From assembly GCF_002250655.1 (NCBI RefSeq), contig NZ_NOZR01000008.1, positions 167,878 to 231,877 on the forward strand: 64,000 bases of DNA, given 5' to 3'. Shown piece after piece: positions 15,343 through 23,665 of the stretch (position 1 is the stretch's first letter; every line of letters begins with the position of its first letter). The notes under the pieces were generated by a model. The model was given only the letters and a program-made list of their open reading frames with translations. It did not search any database and was not told the DNA's origin. The stretch comes from Mycolicibacterium sphagni (lineage in GTDB: Bacteria > Actinomycetota > Actinomycetes > Mycobacteriales > Mycobacteriaceae). The translations under genes and the position numbers were made by a program.

Positions 15343-16728
15343 ATGAGGCCGACTCGATGGCGGCGCTCGACTCATGTGGTGCTCGCCGTGGCGGTGATCG
15401 TGCTGGTCGCCGCTGTTGTGGCGGTGGCCGCTGTCCTGACCCGCGGCGGCGACACCAGCAGTGCCATGGCACCGCCCGCGCACCCGGCAGCCACCGCGAA
15501 CCCGGGTGTTGTGCCGGTGGCGGACTCCGCCCCGGTGCCGACCGTGGCGGGCATGACCGCGGTGCTGGCCGCGCCCGTCGCCGACCCGAACCTCGGCAAT
15601 GTAGGCGGCCGGGTCACCGATGCGGCGACCGGCAATCAGATCTGGGAGTACCGCTCAGGCGTGCCGTTGCTGCCGGCCTCGACCAATAAGACGCTGACCA
15701 CCGGGGCTGCGCTGCTTGCGCTCAACCGCGACGAACGGGTCACCACCACCGTCGTCGCGGCCGACCAGACCAGCCAGCCGGGAGTTGTGGTGCTCGTCGG
15801 CGGCGGCGATCCCATCCTGTCGGCTGCCCCGCCGGGCCAGGAAACCTGGTATCGCGGCGCCGCCCGGATCAGCGACCTGGCCGATCAGGTCCGCAAGAGC
15901 GGTGTCACCGCGACGGCGGTGGAGGTGGACGATTCTCTTTACACCGGACCGGATTTCGCGCCTGGCTGGGATCCCGCCGACATCGACGGCGGCGACATCG
16001 CCCCGATGCAATCGGTGATGATCGACGCCGGTCGTATCCAGCCGACGACGGTGGACTCGGCGCGGTCCAGGACGCCGGCGCTGGACGCCGGCCGCGCACT
16101 GGCCAGTGCGCTCGGCCTCGACCCGGCGAAGGTCACCATGGCCGCGACCCCGCCGACCGGCCGGCAGCTGGCGGCGGTGCAGTCGGCGCCCCTGATCGAG
16201 CGGCTGCGGCAGATGATGAACGCCTCCGACAACGTGATGGCCGAGGCGACCGCCCGGGAGGTGGCCAAGGCCACCGGCCATCCGGTGAGCTTCGCCGGGG
16301 CCGTCGACGCGGTGACCGCCAAACTCTCCGGCGCCGGTGTCGACATGTCCGGCGCAACGCTGGTGGACTCCAGTGGGCTCTCACTGCTGGACCGGTTGAC
16401 CTCCAAGACCCTCGACGAGGTGGTCAACGCCGCGGCCGGGCCCGACCAGCCGGCCATGCGTCCACTGCTCGACGTGCTGCCGATCGCCGGCGGCAGCGGC
16501 ACCCTGTCCGATCGGTTCCTGGCCGGCGACCAGAAGACGTCGTCGGCGGGCTGGCTGCGAGCCAAGACCGGCTCCCTGACCGCGGTCAACTCGCTGGCCG
16601 GGGTCGTCACCGACGACAGCGGCCGCGTGCTCACCTTCGCGTTCATCTCCAACGATGCCGGCCCGATGGGCCGCGTCGCCCTCGACACCTTGGCCGGCGC
16701 GCTGCGGACCTGCGGGTGCGGCTCATGA
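15343..16728 (+). CDS. dacB: D-alanyl-D-alanine carboxypeptidase/endopeptidase (PBP4-type)
   Basis: 461 residues. An N-terminal membrane segment (about 11-32) is followed by an Ala/Pro-rich linker and a PBP4-type penicillin-binding domain. Active-site motifs are SxxK at Ser113 (STNK), SDN at 295-297 and KTG at 408-410. It trims the terminal D-Ala of peptidoglycan stem peptides outside the membrane. AGGAGAGC precedes the ATG. The next gene starts inside its stop codon (ATGA), giving the order dacB-metalloprotease-tilS-hpt, the same as Rv3627c to Rv3624c in M. tuberculosis (recalled from memory). Confidence 0.95.
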   Translation: MRPTRWRRSTHVVLAVAVIVLVAAVVAVAAVLTRGGDTSSAMAPPAHPAATANPGVVPVADSAPVPTVAGMTAVLAAPVADPNLGNVGGRVTDAATGNQIWEYRSGVPLLPASTNKTLTTGAALLALNRDERVTTTVVAADQTSQPGVVVLVGGGDPILSAAPPGQETWYRGAARISDLADQVRKSGVTATAVEVDDSLYTGPDFAPGWDPADIDGGDIAPMQSVMIDAGRIQPTTVDSARSRTPALDAGRALASALGLDPAKVTMAATPPTGRQLAAVQSAPLIERLRQMMNASDNVMAEATAREVAKATGHPVSFAGAVDAVTAKLSGAGVDMSGATLVDSSGLSLLDRLTSKTLDEVVNAAAGPDQPAMRPLLDVLPIAGGSGTLSDRFLAGDQKTSSAGWLRAKTGSLTAVNSLAGVVTDDSGRVLTFAFISNDAGPMGRVALDTLAGALRTCGCGS

Positions 16729-17771
16729 GCTCGACGGAGTTGACGGTCGGCAAGGCAGTGGACTGGGCGTTCGCCGGCAACGTCGGTGCCTGGCTCGCCC
16801 GGCCCGGCCCGGCCGCCACCGACTACACCCGTAACCAGGCCATCGACGAGTTGGCCGTCGCTGCGCGTAAGGCCGAAGCGCCCGTCCGCGAGGTCACCCG
16901 GATGGGTGGCGACGCCCCGGTGCCCGAGGCGCGCATCGTCGACCGCGCGGGCTGGATCCGGGCGGCCTCGGACTCGATGCGGGTTATGACGGGTGGCACC
17001 GACCAACCGAGCAATCCGATCACCGGACGGGTCACCGGCGCGCAGACCGGCGCGGTGCTCGCGTTCATCTCCTCGGGCATCCTCGGCCAGTACGACCCCT
17101 TCGCCGAAGGCGACGACGGTGGCCTGCTGTTGCTGGTGTATCCGAACGTGATAGCCGTCGAGCGTCAGCTGCGGGTCTCGCCCAGCGACTTCCGGCTGTG
17201 GGTATGCCTGCATGAGGTGACCCACCGCGTGCAGTTCTCCGCCAATCCCTGGCTGGCGCAACACATGTCGCAGGCGTTGGGGGTGCTGACCTCCGATGCG
17301 GCCGAGGACGTGACGCAGATGGTCGCGCGGCTGGCCGAATTCGTGAAGAAGCGTCGCGCGGGTGATGACGGGCCCAACGACGCAGGCATCCTGGGGTTCA
17401 TGCGCGCGGTGCAGTCCGAGCCGCAGCGCGCCGCGCTCGACCAGCTGCTGGTGCTGGGCACGCTGCTCGAAGGCCATGCCGACCACGTCATGGACGCGGT
17501 CGGCCCGGCCGTCGTGCCGTCGGTGCAGTCCATCCGCAACCGGTTCGACCAGCGCCGTCAGCGCAAGCAGCCGCCGCTTCAGCGGCTGCTGCGGGCGCTG
17601 CTCGGCGTGGACGCCAAGCTCAGCCAGTACACCCGCGGCAAGAAGTTCGTCGACCACGTGGTGGACCGGGTCGGCATGGATCGGTTCAACACGGTGTGGA
17701 CCAGCCCGCAGACCCTGCCGCTGCCCGAGGAGATCGAGGATCCGCAGCAGTGGATCGACCGAGTGCTGTAG
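16725..17771 (+). CDS. zinc metalloprotease-fold protein (DUF2342, Rv3626c-like)
   Basis: 348 residues, coupled to dacB through an ATGA overlap. The protein carries a perfect HExxH zinc signature, HEVTH at residues 163-167, inside the conserved block LWVCLHEVTHRVQF. A second acidic/His cluster GHADHVMDAVG follows about 80 residues later and could supply the third zinc ligand. This actinobacterial family was once labelled F420-biosynthesis-associated from phyletic profile; proteolytic activity is inferred from the motif. It has no signal peptide, so it is probably cytosolic. Confidence 0.88.
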   Translation: MSSTELTVGKAVDWAFAGNVGAWLARPGPAATDYTRNQAIDELAVAARKAEAPVREVTRMGGDAPVPEARIVDRAGWIRAASDSMRVMTGGTDQPSNPITGRVTGAQTGAVLAFISSGILGQYDPFAEGDDGGLLLLVYPNVIAVERQLRVSPSDFRLWVCLHEVTHRVQFSANPWLAQHMSQALGVLTSDAAEDVTQMVARLAEFVKKRRAGDDGPNDAGILGFMRAVQSEPQRAALDQLLVLGTLLEGHADHVMDAVGPAVVPSVQSIRNRFDQRRQRKQPPLQRLLRALLGVDAKLSQYTRGKKFVDHVVDRVGMDRFNTVWTSPQTLPLPEEIEDPQQWIDRVL

Positions 17772-18712
17772 CCACGCTGCGGGCCACTGTGGCCGGCTTC
17801 GCGACGGACTTCCTTCCCGGCGTCACGTCCTGGTGTGTGGCGTTGTCCGGCGGCCCGGATTCACTGGCATTGACTGCTGCGGCCGCCGCGGCCCTGCCGA
17901 CCACCGCGCTGATCGTCGACCATGGATTGCAGGCCGGCTCCGACGAGATCGCGGAGGTTGCGCGCCGCCAGGCGCACGACCTCGGCTGTGTGGACGCCCG
18001 GGTGCTGCGCGTGACGGTCGGCGCGAGCGGCGGCCCCGAGGCCGCCGCCCGCACCGCCCGGTACGCGGCGCTGGGCGCAGCCCGCGGCGTTGCCCCGGTG
18101 CTGCTGGCGCACACCCTCGACGACCAGGCCGAGACCGTGCTGCTCGGGCTCGGCCGCGGCTCGGGTGCGCGCTCGATCGCCGGGATGAGGGCGTGCGATC
18201 CGCCCTGGTATCGCCCGCTGCTGGGGGTGCGCCGCGGCATCACCCACGACGCGTGCGCCGAGCTGGCGCTCACCGCGTGGGACGACCCGCACAATCACGA
18301 CGCGCGGTTCACCCGGGTTCGGCTGCGCACCGAGGTGTTGCCCCTGCTCGAGGATGTGCTCGGTGGTGGCGTCGCCGAGGCGCTGGCGCGCACCGCCGCC
18401 GCGCTGCGCGAGGACACCGATGCCCTGGACGGGGTGGCCGAAACGGTGCTGGGAGACACCGAAAGCACGGAGACCGTTGCGGTCACGGCTCTGGCCGAAC
18501 TGCCGACCGCGGTGCGGCGTCGGGTGATCCGGCGATGGCTCCTGGGCGGTGGGGCGGCCAACCTGACCGACAAGCAGATCCGCGCGGTGGATGCGCTGGT
18601 CACCGCCTGGCACGGCCAGGGCGGCGTAGCGGTCGGCTCGGATCTGCGGCAGCAAAGGCTGTTCGCGGCGCGCCGCGACGGCAGGCTGACGATGTACACG
18701 CAACCCGTGTGA
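17750..18712 (+). CDS. tilS: tRNA(Ile)-lysidine synthase
   Basis: 320 residues with the PP-loop ATPase motif SGGPDS at 33-38. It modifies C34 of the CAU-anticodon tRNA-Ile to lysidine so that it reads AUA. Other family blocks are LIVDHGLQAGS, LAHTLDDQAETVLLGLGRGSG and DPHNHDARFTRVRLR. The GTG at 17750 is used, overlapping the previous gene by 22 bp. It gives the N terminus VDRPSAVATLRA, which matches the M. tuberculosis protein from memory. A short actinobacterial C-terminal region replaces the long one of Escherichia coli. Confidence 0.95.
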   Translation: MDRPSAVATLRATVAGFATDFLPGVTSWCVALSGGPDSLALTAAAAAALPTTALIVDHGLQAGSDEIAEVARRQAHDLGCVDARVLRVTVGASGGPEAAARTARYAALGAARGVAPVLLAHTLDDQAETVLLGLGRGSGARSIAGMRACDPPWYRPLLGVRRGITHDACAELALTAWDDPHNHDARFTRVRLRTEVLPLLEDVLGGGVAEALARTAAALREDTDALDGVAETVLGDTESTETVAVTALAELPTAVRRRVIRRWLLGGGAANLTDKQIRAVDALVTAWHGQGGVAVGSDLRQQRLFAARRDGRLTMYTQPV

Positions 18713-18748
18713 TTGGTTGTTAGGGCCTGCTCGTGGCACAGTGTGGGC

Positions 18749-19318
18749 GTGTCGGTGCACGAGCTGTATCCCGGGGACATCAAATCGGTCTTGTTGTCAC
18801 AAGAGCAAATTCGCGCGCGCACCGCTGAGCTGGCGGATTCCGTCGGCCATGACTACAGCGACAACCTCGGTGGCCAGGATCTGCTTCTGGTGACCGTGCT
18901 CAAGGGCGCGGTGATGTTTGTCACCGACCTGGCGCGAGCGATCCCGCTGCCCACCCAGCTGGAGTTCATGGCGGTCAGCTCGTACGGGTCGTCAACCTCG
19001 TCGTCGGGTGTGGTCCGCATCCTCAAGGATCTGGACCGCGACATCCACGACCGTGACGTGCTCATCGTCGAGGACATCGTGGACTCGGGGCTGACGCTGT
19101 CGTGGCTGCTGCGCAACCTGGCCACTCGCCACCCCAAGTCGTTGCGGGTGTGCACGCTGCTGCGCAAACCTGACGCCGTGCGCGCCGACGTCGACATCGC
19201 CTACGTCGGCTTCGACATCCCCAACGAGTTCGTGGTGGGCTACGGGCTGGACTACGCCGAGCGCTACCGCGATCTGCCCTATATCGGCACGCTGGATCCG
19301 AAGGTCTACGAGCCCTAA
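18749..19318 (+). CDS. hpt: hypoxanthine-guanine phosphoribosyltransferase
   Basis: 189 residues. The purine salvage enzyme joins hypoxanthine or guanine to PRPP. The PRPP-binding signature [14 protein letters not shown], the [13 protein letters not shown]-terminal block and the [13 protein letters not shown] flexible loop are present. The GTG at 18749 is chosen: CACAGT lies six bases before it, matching the leaderless layout of several other genes here. A GTG two codons earlier is possible. It follows tilS and precedes ftsH at a distance, as in other mycobacteria, where hpt and tilS-ftsH are linked. Confidence 0.95.
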   Translation: MSVHELYPGDIKSVLLSQEQIRARTAELADSVGHDYSDNLGGQDLLLVTVLKGAVMFVTDLARAIPLPTQLEFMAVSSYGSSTSSSGVVRILKDLDRDIHDRDVLIVEDIVDSGLTLSWLLRNLATRHPKSLRVCTLLRKPDAVRADVDIAYVGFDIPNEFVVGYGLDYAERYRDLPYIGTLDPKVYEP

Positions 19319-19339
19319 AGCGCAACTGACGGTCATGGC

Positions 19340-19595
19340 GGCACTTGCCTACCGAGCCGGGCAGCGTAATCGAGGAGAAGTCGGGCGGGTCAGGGCCCGA
19401 ATTCCGTTGGTGCACAGTGGTACACCCGAACCAGTTCGAGTTGCGGGTGCACCTGACGACGCCGAGCAAGCCGCTGTCCGGCGACTGCCGCACCACCTGC
19501 GAACAGCTGAAGGCCAAGGGCGTCGAGTTCATCCAGTAACCCGAGGAGCGGCCTACGGAGTGGAGGCGCCGATGCGGGACAACTCCGGCAACTAG
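19340..19595 (+). pseudogene. VOC/glyoxalase-family protein, broken
   Basis: The plus strand holds the C-terminal half of a VOC protein: EFRWCTVVHPNQFELRVHL, LKAKGVEFIQ, and then, after an in-frame TAA and a +1 frame change, PYGVEAPMRDNSGN before a TAG. In intact relatives these pieces run on continuously (KAKGVEF..EP..RPYGVEA..RDNSGN). The N-terminal half is absent after hpt. The terminal TAG shares a CTAG with the lpqG stop on the other strand. Confidence 0.65.
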
Positions 19596-20314
19596 CCGAG
19601 CTCCCAGATCGCTGTCACCGAGAAGCTCACCGTCTGCTGGCCGGGCTGCAGCGGAACCTCACTGGCCATCGCCCCGCGCGGCATCGGCATCGGGGGCGAC
19701 GGCGGCGAGACTCCGCCGGGAGCCTCCGAGATCGAGATGATCTTGCCCAGCGACAACCCGGACAGGTCGGCGTACTGCTGGGCGCGTTGCTTGGCGTCGT
19801 TGAACGCCCGCGCCCTGGCGTCGGTGACCAGCTTGGAGTCGTCCTCGATCGAATAGCTCACCGAGTTGATCCTGGTGGCGTCGCCGCCGGCGCTGATCAC
19901 GTTGGCCAGCACCTGCGAGGCGGTATCCAGTTTGCGGATCTTGATCTGGATCGCGTTGCTGGCCCGGTACCCGCTGATCACCGAGTTATCGGTGTACTGC
20001 GGCTGGAGACTGACTCCGGTGGTGCTGATGTCCTTCTGGTCGACCCCGCTGGCGTTGAGCGCGTTGAGCACCGACTTCTGCCGGTCGTTGGCCTGGTTCA
20101 TCGCCGTGGTGACGTCGGCCGCCGCGGCCTCGACGCTGACGTCGGCGGTGAGGGTATCGGGCACGCCCTGCACGTTGCCTGATCCAACGACGGTGACCTG
20201 CCGCGGATTCGAGCCGACCGGTCCCGCGGGCTTGGAGTCGCAGCCGGTGAGCACTGCGGCCGCCGTTCCCATCGCGGCCAGCGCAACTACGACACGACGT
20301 CCGGCGATCGGCAT
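19592..20314 (-). CDS. lpqG: lipoprotein with SIMPL (DUF541) domain
   Basis: 240 residues. The signal peptide (RRVVVALAAMGTAAAV) ends in lipobox LTGC, so it is lipidated and anchored outside the membrane. The mature part is a SIMPL domain: VTVVGSGNVQGVPDTLTADVSVE at its start, ARARAFNDAKQRAQQYADLSG in the middle, and a C-terminal strand. The family function is unclear, possibly envelope stress or metabolite binding. ATG 20314 is chosen; TACGGT seven bases upstream suggests a leaderless transcript. Matches Rv3623 by order and sequence (memory). Confidence 0.92.
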   Translation of the reverse strand: MPIAGRRVVVALAAMGTAAAVLTGCDSKPAGPVGSNPRQVTVVGSGNVQGVPDTLTADVSVEAAAADVTTAMNQANDRQKSVLNALNASGVDQKDISTTGVSLQPQYTDNSVISGYRASNAIQIKIRKLDTASQVLANVISAGGDATRINSVSYSIEDDSKLVTDARARAFNDAKQRAQQYADLSGLSLGKIISISEAPGGVSPPSPPMPMPRGAMASEVPLQPGQQTVSFSVTAIWELG

Positions 20315-20364
20315 GCCTGACACCGTAGCGCGCAGCACTACGTTCTTGACATGCTGAAGCTGAC

Positions 20365-21147
20365 ATGTCGACGTTGCAGCTCACCCACCTCGGTGGGCCC
20401 ACCACTCTTATGGAGATCGATGGGTGGCGGATCCTGACCGACCCGACTTTCGACCCGCCCGGCCGGCGCTACACGTTCGGCTGGGGCACGTCCTCGCGCA
20501 AGATCGCCGGCCCGGCGCGCCCCGCCGAGGTCGTGGCGCCGGTCGACGTGGTCTTGCTCAGCCACGACCAGCACGCCGACAATCTCGACGACATCGGCCG
20601 CCGGGTTCTCGAACTAGCAGGCACGGTGATCACGACGGTGCCCGCCGCACGCCGGCTGGGCCTGCCGAACACCCGCGGCCTGGCGGACTGGGAGACGACC
20701 ACGCTGCAGGCACCTGGCCGGGCGCCGCTGACCGTCACCGCCACTCCGGGACGGCACGGGCCTAGGTTCAGCAGGCCGATCACGGGCAAGGTCAACGGTT
20801 TTGCGCTGCACCGCGACGGCGAGGAGGCGGCGGCGCTGTGGATGTCGGGAGACACCGTGCTCTACGACGGTCTGCGTGAGATCGCGCGGCGGATACCGGT
20901 CGACGTCGCGCTGGTTCACCTGGGCGGCGTGCGGTTCGGCTTCACCGGGCCGGTGCGCTTCACGATGACTGCCCGTGACGGGGTCGAGTTCATCCGGTGG
21001 CTGCAGCCCCGGGTTGTCGTCCCCGTGCACTACGAGGGCTGGACGCACTTCCGCGATCCGGAAACCGCTGCGCGCCAGATACTGTCGAATTCGGACGTCG
21101 GCGATCGTCTCCGTTGGCTCATTCCGGGCGAGCCAACCGGGGTCTAG
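20365..21147 (+). CDS. UlaG-like MBL-fold metal-dependent hydrolase
   Basis: 260 residues of the metallo-beta-lactamase superfamily, UlaG/YddR type. The zinc motif reads LSHDQHADN (HxxHxDN), with later ligands in SGDTVLYD and VPVHYEGWTHF. The N-terminal TLQLTHLGGPTTLMEI and ILTDPTFDPPGRRY are typical of the group, which includes lactonases and phosphodiesterases; no substrate is evident. It is divergent from lpqG with 50 bp between starts. It has no equivalent at this place in M. tuberculosis, to my recollection. Confidence 0.85.
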   Translation: MSTLQLTHLGGPTTLMEIDGWRILTDPTFDPPGRRYTFGWGTSSRKIAGPARPAEVVAPVDVVLLSHDQHADNLDDIGRRVLELAGTVITTVPAARRLGLPNTRGLADWETTTLQAPGRAPLTVTATPGRHGPRFSRPITGKVNGFALHRDGEEAAALWMSGDTVLYDGLREIARRIPVDVALVHLGGVRFGFTGPVRFTMTARDGVEFIRWLQPRVVVPVHYEGWTHFRDPETAARQILSNSDVGDRLRWLIPGEPTGV

Positions 21148-21289
21148 GACCGATCGCCGGCCGGGCCGAGCGGCTAACCCCTGTCAACCACATTGCTTGC
21201 ACTTGGTGTGTGTCTGCGGCGCGAATCGCGCGCACCTATGGTCGTTATTGGCGGTCAAGTCGGTAGTCCGCCAACGTGAAAGGAGATCT

Positions 21290-21892
21290 GTGAACTCGGG
21301 TAGCCGCTCAGAGCAGTCGAGACAGGACCGGATCCTCGACGCTGCGATGGAGGTGTTTTCCCAGCAGAGCACCGCCGAGGCAACGTTGCAGATGATCGCG
21401 GACTCAGCCGGTGTGTCGGTGGGCTTGGTACAGCACCATTTCGGCTCGAAGGACGGCTTGATCGCGGCCGTCGATGCGCATGCGATGGCGGTGATCGGTG
21501 CCGCGATGACCCAGCCGCTGCCCGAATCACCCACCGACGCTGTGTTGGAATTGGGCCGCAGAGTGGGGTCCCTGCTGTCCGACCACCGGCCTGTCGTCGA
21601 CTATCTTGCTCGTTTGCTGGTAGACGGCACTGAGTCCGGTGTAGCCTTCTTCGACGCGACGGTGACGATCGTGGTGGGCCATTGGCAGCAGTTGGCCGAG
21701 AATGGCGTTACGCGGGAGGACCTCGATGTGGTCTGGGCGGCGTTGAACCCGACGATCCTGGTCTTTGGCGCCATCATTTTGCGCCGGCATATCGACCGCC
21801 ACCTGCCGGAATCATTAGGGACTCCCGAGCAGCTGCACCGCTGGCAAGAGTCTGTCAATACGCTGCTTCGTTACGGTCAATTCAGAAACTAA
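21290..21892 (+). CDS. TetR-family regulator
   Basis: 200 residues starting at a GTG with a strong AAAGGAGAT ribosome binding site. The N-terminal helix-turn-helix is DRILDAAMEVFSQQST and LQMIADSAGVSVGLVQHHFGSK, and the remainder is a helical effector domain. It is followed by the small Clp-domain gene, whose promoter contains a 12-bp palindrome. It might control that gene or the MBL gene upstream. Confidence 0.9.
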   Translation: MNSGSRSEQSRQDRILDAAMEVFSQQSTAEATLQMIADSAGVSVGLVQHHFGSKDGLIAAVDAHAMAVIGAAMTQPLPESPTDAVLELGRRVGSLLSDHRPVVDYLARLLVDGTESGVAFFDATVTIVVGHWQQLAENGVTREDLDVVWAALNPTILVFGAIILRRHIDRHLPESLGTPEQLHRWQESVNTLLRYGQFRN

Positions 21893-21962
21893 CGCACCGC
21901 ACCGGCGGCGCACGAGGCTTGGCTCCCGCCGGGACCGGCTCGGACGCAGCACCATATGTGAA

Positions 21963-21974
21963 TATTGTACAATA
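21963..21974. promoter_or_regulatory. 12-bp perfect palindrome before the Clp-domain gene
   Basis: TATTGTACAATA is a perfect palindrome ending eight bases before the ATG at 21982, in an AT-rich patch that stands out from the surrounding GC-rich DNA. A protein bound here would block translation initiation or a leaderless transcript start. Candidates are the adjacent TetR or autorepression by the downstream protein. Confidence 0.5.
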
Positions 21975-21981
21975 CGTAAGT

Positions 21982-22485
21982 ATGGTTGCTGGGGAGGCAT
22001 TTCCGGGCGGGGATCTCGTCGCGGCGCGGGTTGCGGGTGCCCTCGCCGGTTTGAGTTCTGAAGGTCGGGTTGTGGTAAATCGGGCCTACAACGAGGCCTA
22101 CGGCTATGCCAGCGACTTCGTTGGATCCGCACACCTACTGATTGGTTTGGTGGCCGACACCTCGAATGCGGTCAGCTCGGCGCTTCGCGAACGCGGGGTA
22201 ACTGTCGAGACGATTCGGCAGCAGTTCGAGCAGATCACCGGCGCTCGGTGGCAGGAGTCGCCTCGCTACATTCACCTGACCTTCAGCTCACATGCCAAGG
22301 CGGTGCTCATCGGTGCCGCGGACATTGCCGGGAATACCCGATCCCCGATGACCGGCCTTGATCACCTGTGGCTGGCGGTAAGCCGGGCTGAAGGGGCGAT
22401 AGCACGCCGCATCTTGGCCGACCTTGGCCACCTGAGTTACGCAGAAGAGTTGTGCGCGGCGATTCTGCCGCCGGACGTCACCTAG
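21982..22485 (+). CDS. stand-alone ClpC N-terminal-domain protein (ClpC2-type)
   Basis: 167 residues containing two Clp_N repeats and no ATPase module. Repeat 1 (GRVVVNRAYNEAYGYASDFV, HLLIGLVADTSNAVSSALRERG) and repeat 2 (HAKAVLIGAADIAGNTRS, LDHLWLAVSRAEGAIARRILADLG) line up with the two repeats of ClpC1 at 38056-40581 ([35 protein letters not shown]). Lone ClpC N-domains such as mycobacterial ClpC2 are known to bind ClpC1-targeting antibiotics and may act as decoys or adaptors. The ATG at 21982 is the likely start, giving a short variable N terminus. Its end overlaps the opposing LLM gene by 8 bp. Confidence 0.85.
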   Translation: MVAGEAFPGGDLVAARVAGALAGLSSEGRVVVNRAYNEAYGYASDFVGSAHLLIGLVADTSNAVSSALRERGVTVETIRQQFEQITGARWQESPRYIHLTFSSHAKAVLIGAADIAGNTRSPMTGLDHLWLAVSRAEGAIARRILADLGHLSYAEELCAAILPPDVT

Positions 22486-23665
22486 TGGACTGCTCGCCCA
22501 CGTGATCGCCGATCGCCTTCATGATCGCCTCGCCCGCACGGCCGAACAGATCATTGCGCTTGTTCTGAGCCCAGGTATGCGACGACTCCGGAGCGTGTAG
22601 CTGTCCCTTGAAGTGCGGCATGACTTTTCGGGCAAACAGTTCATAGGAACGGTAGGTGGCCTGCGGGTCGGCCCAGTCGTGGCCGAGCATCAAGAACGTG
22701 CCGAAGCCGCCCGAACGCTCCAGCAGGTCGCTGATATAGGCGATCGCATCGTCGGGGGTGCCGATACAGCAGCCGCCGCCGGCGGCGTAGTCGGCGACGA
22801 ACTGCCGTGGGGACTGCTCGGCGGCCTCGACCTCGTTGGACAGCGGGACGAATCCGGCCGCGCCGAAGTAGTTCGCGAAATCCTGCAAGCCGTAGGTGCA
22901 GTCGTCGATGGCCTGGTCGCGAGTGTCGGCCAGATGCATGATGCCCAGCACCCGCCAGGCGGAGCGGTCGGGTTCGGGCCGTCCGGACTTGGCGGCCTGT
23001 TGCTCGACGATTCCCCAGGCGTCTTCCAATGCCGCGAAGCCGCCGGGCACCGACATCGACAACGACAGTAGCGAGGTGCCCAGCTGGCCGGCCAGACGCG
23101 GACCCGACGGGGAAACCATTGCGGCCGTGGATATTTCGGGATAAGGCCAGGTATAGGGTCGGATGTGGAGCGCAGCGTCGCGCAGGGTGAACCAGTCCGA
23201 GTGCCGATCGACGCGCTCGTCGGGCCCCGCGCGGAACAGCGCCAGGATGGCGTCCAGCGACTCCTGCATCATCCGTCGCTGTTCCACCGGGTCGATGCCC
23301 ATCATGTAGGCGTCCGACGGCAGTGCGCCGGGGCCGGTGCCGAACATCACCCGGCCGCGGGTCAGGTGGTCGAGCAGCACCCAGCGGTCGGCCACCATCA
23401 GCGGATGGTGGTATGGCAGCGACACCACGCCGGTCCCCAGCCGGATGTGCTTGGTGCGTTCGGCGGCCGCCGCGATGAACACCTCCGGGCAGGCGATCAG
23501 CTCGTAGCCGCCGGAGTGGTGCTCTCCGAACCACGCCTCGTCGAACCCGAGCCGATCCAGGGCGACCGTACGCTCCAGGTCGTATTCCAGTGCGACAGTG
23601 GGGGATTGGCCCACCGGATGGAATGGGGTGATGAACACCCCGAACCGCAACGGCCGGTCGGTCAT
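22478..23665 (-). CDS. LLM-class flavin-dependent oxidoreductase (Rv3618-like)
   Basis: 395 residues of the luciferase-like monooxygenase family (FMN/F420-type TIM barrel). Typical blocks are RFGVFITPFHP at the N terminus, DEAWFGEHHSGGYE, GTGVVSLPYHHPLMVADR and GRVMFGTGPGALPSDAYMMG. It oxidises an unknown substrate using reduced flavin. The ATG at 23665 overlaps the ephA stop by ATGA, so the two genes form a coupled pair, the same pair as Rv3618-Rv3617 (ephA) in M. tuberculosis, from memory. Confidence 0.92.
   Translation of the reverse strand: MTDRPLRFGVFITPFHPVGQSPTVALEYDLERTVALDRLGFDEAWFGEHHSGGYELIACPEVFIAAAAERTKHIRLGTGVVSLPYHHPLMVADRWVLLDHLTRGRVMFGTGPGALPSDAYMMGIDPVEQRRMMQESLDAILALFRAGPDERVDRHSDWFTLRDAALHIRPYTWPYPEISTAAMVSPSGPRLAGQLGTSLLSLSMSVPGGFAALEDAWGIVEQQAAKSGRPEPDRSAWRVLGIMHLADTRDQAIDDCTYGLQDFANYFGAAGFVPLSNEVEAAEQSPRQFVADYAAGGGCCIGTPDDAIAYISDLLERSGGFGTFLMLGHDWADPQATYRSYELFARKVMPHFKGQLHAPESSHTWAQNKRNDLFGRAGEAIMKAIGDHVGEQSTR

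Noticed and set aside
15939..17657. 572-codon minus-strand frame over dacB and the metalloprotease gene
   Set aside because: No recognisable domain, and it spans two real plus-strand genes joined by an ATGA overlap.
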